Source: Sinotaia quadrata (lineage: Eukaryota > Mollusca > Gastropoda > Architaenioglossa > Viviparidae). Taken from it: a stretch of 64,000 nucleotides of DNA. Shown here piece by piece: positions 60,101-64,000 of this stretch (its first letter is position 1; the number at the start of each line of letters is the position of its first letter). Position numbers and translations under genes: made by a program. Location of the stretch: assembly GCA_028829895.1 (NCBI GenBank), contig CM054181.1, forward strand, positions 46,221,759 to 46,285,758, in the 5' to 3' direction. A model generated the notes under the pieces. That model searched no databases. It had not been told where the DNA came from and saw only the letters and a list, made by a program, of their open reading frames with translations.

Positions 60101-60687
60101 TATTTAACATCTACCTCATCGTTTAAAAACAATAAAAATATTAACCAATTATGGGAATATTTATGCCTAAAAATAAATATTACAATAGCTGTAAAGTGTT
60201 AGTTTTTCGTCTGCCTTACCGTTCATGAGCTCCTATATGCTGATGTAAAGATTTACGAAATAATGTTTTAAATAAAGTTAAACGTTTTCATAATTTAGAT
60301 GCTTTGACACAGTGCCGATTCTAGTCGCTGAGACAAACTTGTGCGGCCCTAAGAGATCTGAATTTAGAAAGTCTCCATTTTGCGCAAGACGGAATTTTGA
60401 AGAGGAAGTACTTAAATGAACAAGACACAAGGCAAGAGAGAATTTTATCTCTCCTGCGTTCTTGATTACCAGCATAATCACCACAACGAATGAGTGATGA
60501 ATTATGTCAAGTAATATCTTAAGAGTTATTGGGTTTTTTTTTTTGTTTTAGTTGGATTTTTTGTTTGTTTCTTTTTGTGTATTATTTTTGGGGTCGCTTT
60601 TACATGCCTATACCCCCTCCCCCGTCCACCCCCCCCAACAATGACACATACACACATAAATACATAAACGGACGTATGGCCACACAC

Positions 60688-60720
<33 letters not shown>

Positions 60721-61020
60721 CACACACACACGATCACAGTCACGCACTGAAATCTCACAGAAGAATCACAATGTAAAATAGTTTCTGGTCAGTCAAAATA
60801 ATTTAACGTATAATTCAGTATCGTCATGCTTTGCTTCCACGCAACATCAAACCCGTAGACGAGCGTTTTCAATCAATCTGAAAATTGCACTCAATTTAAC
60901 ATTAGTCACGTGGCAAGGTGAAGAAATCGTCAAGAACAGACAACTCATGGTTGTTCTCAGATTGATTTTCTGTCTTAATGCAGTTTTCGCACTCACCCTT
61001 CCCTCTCTCCTTTTCCTCCC
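60101..61020. other. Non-coding stretch with (AC)n tract
   Basis: An (AC)n-rich microsatellite lies at about 60679-60732, next to C- and T-rich runs. No gene recognised. Confidence 0.5.
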
Positions 61021-62650
61021 TACCCCCACCCCCACTGTTTAAGTTTTTGCTGCGTCTAAAGCCATAGCCTGATTTCGATCATGCCATTAGGCATATTAGG
61101 CCTTTCTTGATGCGCGTGCTGTTCTTGCCACGTGATAATGGGAAACGAGACAGAGACTGTCGATAGCTGACACCTCTTTCAAACACACTGAAACAGCGGG
61201 TCTTAATTAAAACGTGACAGGTCGACCTGGATTCCTGAAATTCGAACAGGACGCATTATTTCAGTTTGTACCAGCGCTCGACTAGCATGTTTTGCCAGTT
61301 GAAAAAAATTCCTCACCATATTGCAAAAAAACCGAGGTGTATCTTCATTAATTTCAGTATCTCAATTTACAGCCAGATGTTAGACGAACCGATTTGTATA
61401 TCCAAGACACAACCTCAGTGCGCGTTCCTATGAAAGTTGGGCTCAAAATTGCTTAGAGCTTTAACATGACTTGAACTCAGCAAAGCTTAGCGCTGTGGTG
61501 ATGAAAACAAACAATAACAACAACAAGTGTCACAAGTCACGCATCCCTGAAATGCTTGAAATTATGTTAGAATCAAAGACTAATCTTTTCACTGTAAAAT
61601 ATCCTGCTCCATCAAAACTGATTTTAATTAAATAAAGTTTAAGCGCCTTGCGATTTACAAAACAATTAACCTGAATTGTTAAACACGAAATATCCTCACC
61701 CGCTATAGTTAATTTAATTGGTAGATAGGTGATATATGAATAACGACCGAAAAATGGAGTCCAATTTAAGGCAACACGCGCGAGGGAGAAAGAGGGGGGA
61801 GGGTTGGGGAGGGCGATGATTATAAAAGAGATTGGGAAAGTGGAAAATGCACATTGCCTACATGTGTATGATCGATAATTGGATGACTGAAGCAAACAGA
61901 CATATCCGTTAGATCGAACCTGTCTAGACAACACCCCCATAAACCACCTACACATCCCAGCCCTGTACTTTTCCCTCCCCAACCTCAATCTTTTCTTCTG
62001 TTCATCCTGTTTGTGCCCACTTCGCAAAGCCAGCAGATGTAGTTCTCTGCCCATTGCAGTCTCTCCCGCACTCTGCGCACACGCGTCAGCCTAAACACGT
62101 GCACGTGCGCGGATGTTCAAACGTGTGTCCGTGTGTTCCCGTAGCTGAATAGCAGTACTGCATAAATGGACCGTTGTGTATGAATGTTTCAGTGCGTGCG
62201 CGCGGTACTAAGATCGCGGACAGCCATTAAACATCATCTCTATGGGAGAAGACCCCCAAAAGTGAGTTGCGAATGTGTAAACCAGGACTTAGCAGCAATA
62301 ACTGACCCGGTTTTTCGAAATGATCCGAGTCTTTGATAACCATGCATGTTAATCCCCACAAACCCGCATATCAGACGTCAACAGTACAAATCATCATTAG
62401 AGATTTCTCGGTGCAGTTAACTTCGGTTCTAGGTGTCCGGGTCGGTGCAACTGTAAGTCGGCAATGTGGCCAGAACGCCCTCATGTTTACGTGTGGTACA
62501 CACATTGAGCTGCTTTGGCTGACGTCAGTTGTAGCGCAAATGTGAGCATGTCACGGCGAGTGTCAGGAGAGAGAATGCATGTGCATGCTCGCTTGCTGTG
62601 TCTATGATGCACGTGTGGCAAATACAGTACGATTGATGGGGCTGATGTCA
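61021..62650. other. CpG-richer region without an assigned gene
   Basis: CG dinucleotides are more frequent here than elsewhere in the window (for example around 61760-61800, 62060-62220 and 62420-62520), and GT/CG-rich stretches such as GTGCGTGCGCGCGG occur. A 174-codon minus-strand frame (61530-62054) has no recognisable domain and may be chance. The composition could indicate a host promoter or first exon, but nothing specific is supported. Confidence 0.35.
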
Positions 62651-64000
62651 TGTGCCTCAACAGTACTGCCAACAGTGCTCAAGAATCAAGATTGTAGATT
62701 TTATCGCTGAAAAATATTTCCCCCTCTTAAAACCTGACATTTTCCAGATTACTAAATTTGAGAGAGAACTGAATATAGCTGATGCATATTATGAATTTAT
62801 TCAATTCATGGCTGATGCCTTATTTCGCGACCATTGTTAAGCAATGCTCTTTATTAAGTCCTATCGAAATCTCCACCAGCTGTGACTATGTAAAGAAAAA
62901 GAAATAACTAAATAATAAATACAAAAGATCAACAACACAAACACACAAGTAGAATTGTTCCAAATAACAAAACTAAGCACTATTTTTCACGTCAACAGAT
63001 GCAATGATAAAAATACAACAATGCCGACTTTTCTCTCAACGACCTCTTGTTTCGTCCTCTTGACGTTTTCTTGTCTGTTCTACAACAAGAAAAAAACAAT
63101 ATTATTCAGGATGGAAACACCTGACCCGTATCTCCTGTCATTTGACCCACTGATGAGTAACACGGGTCAAGCTCAGCGCGGTACTTGTAATGCAATACAA
63201 TACATAGTACAGTAATCAGTCTGTTCGAAATCATTTGTGATATCACTACAGTCACTGGTACGTAAGCGTGCTAAATATAAATGCTCACTGTTTACTCCTG
63301 CGTTTAGTAAATCGGTCAACATGTCTTCCAGTCTAATGGGGAGTTCACATTACTCATAGGATTGGGCATGCTCTTTGCACTCATATGACATAATCAATTG
63401 TGTCCAGAGGGTTGGATAAGTGTGCATTCAGCTGTCCTCTGACAGCAGAGCAGTGTTGCATGTCCGTCCACCTTCTTTATGAATTTAATTTTTAAAAGTT
63501 ACTATTTTAAATATAATAATGACAATTTAAAAAGCAATAATAATTTTGACTTTGACTCAGTATAAACAGTATTTCCAAGTTGAAGTCCTGACACTTTAAT
63601 TAGACTTATCTTCAGTCTAGTTATGTAATTCCTACTCCAGCTGGTTTCTCCCTCTAGCCACTACAAGTTTACACAAACTCTTAGCGTCAGTAGGAGAGGA
63701 CTGTCTCTTGGCCAGCATACCCTCAGACCGGACGTAAAGAAATATCAAGTTAATTACAATATGGTCAATAGCTGTTAGGATACCTACTTTGGCATACCAG
63801 AGACCCACGTTAGATTGCTTGTTGAACCCTGAACACCTCTTATAGAGAGTGAAGTTACCTCCTATAGTAATTTTTCCAGACAAAAGTAATTATATGTCTG
63901 TTGACCTATTTGTGGGATTTCCTGGAATTATACAGTGTGATATTGCCAACAGATATTAATATCATGCTTTCTCAAGTCTATTATTAATATCTATTAAAAC
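62651..64000. other. Stretch without a recognisable gene
   Basis: Open frames such as 62652-62840 (including KYFPLLKPDIFQITKFEREL) look somewhat protein-like but match no family I know. The remainder is AT-rich non-coding sequence. Confidence 0.4.

Noticed and set aside
61530..62054. 174-codon reverse-strand ORF as a gene
   Set aside because: No domain, no splice or promoter support, and amino-acid composition compatible with chance in a less AT-rich stretch. Kept only as a note in the regional entry.

Overview
This window looks like animal nuclear DNA that is AT-rich and dominated by transposable elements and tandem repeats. I recognise no complete host gene, rRNA, tRNA or CRISPR array. The element mix (hAT, CACTA-like, mariner-type and restriction-like-endonuclease LINE fragments, an LTR element primed by tRNA-Pro) plus dense CA, CT and minisatellite arrays would fit a lophotrochozoan such as a mollusc, possibly a cephalopod. 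That placement is inference from repeat style, not from a marker gene.

Layout. 1-2.7 kb is non-coding with a CA/TG tract. 2.7-6.1 kb is a complete hAT DNA transposon (2706-6127) with an uninterrupted 603-residue transposase and an 8-bp target duplication. 6.2-8.4 kb holds degenerate tandem arrays. 8444-10411 is a CACTA-like element with CACTATG ends and a TAA duplication. Its decayed transposase gene sits behind a textbook heat-shock promoter: sixteen 5-bp-phased GAA/TTC units, then a TATA box. 10.6-13.0 kb is mostly tandem repeats. 13-17.4 kb is featureless, apart from a small mariner-type helix-turn-helix relic at 17.4 kb. 17.6-19.05 kb is a reverse-strand LINE reverse transcriptase relic. 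20.98-23.06 kb is a decayed second hAT element.

26578-34124 is a full-length LTR retrotransposon on the minus strand. Its two 1678-bp LTRs show no difference on reading, and it has a tRNA-Pro primer-binding site, a polypurine tract and a CAGAG target duplication. It carries one intact 954-codon ORF but no recognisable protease, reverse transcriptase, RNase H or integrase. It looks like a young, non-autonomous element with an unfamiliar protein.

34-50 kb is rich in degenerate minisatellites, with short LINE pieces and a few unassigned candidate exons. 52.5-53.2 kb is the 3' end of the same LINE family, with its (AAT)n tail. A roughly 1-kb dispersed repeat occurs at 53.2-54.4 kb and in two copies at 58.3-59.4 kb. 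55.6-56.2 kb is a homogeneous 16-copy, 39-bp minisatellite that is open on both strands. 60-64 kb is mostly non-coding, with a CpG-richer patch at 61-62.6 kb.

The genes do not form a pathway. The two observations most worth following up are the heat-shock promoter inside the CACTA-like element and the recently inserted LTR element with a large non-pol ORF.
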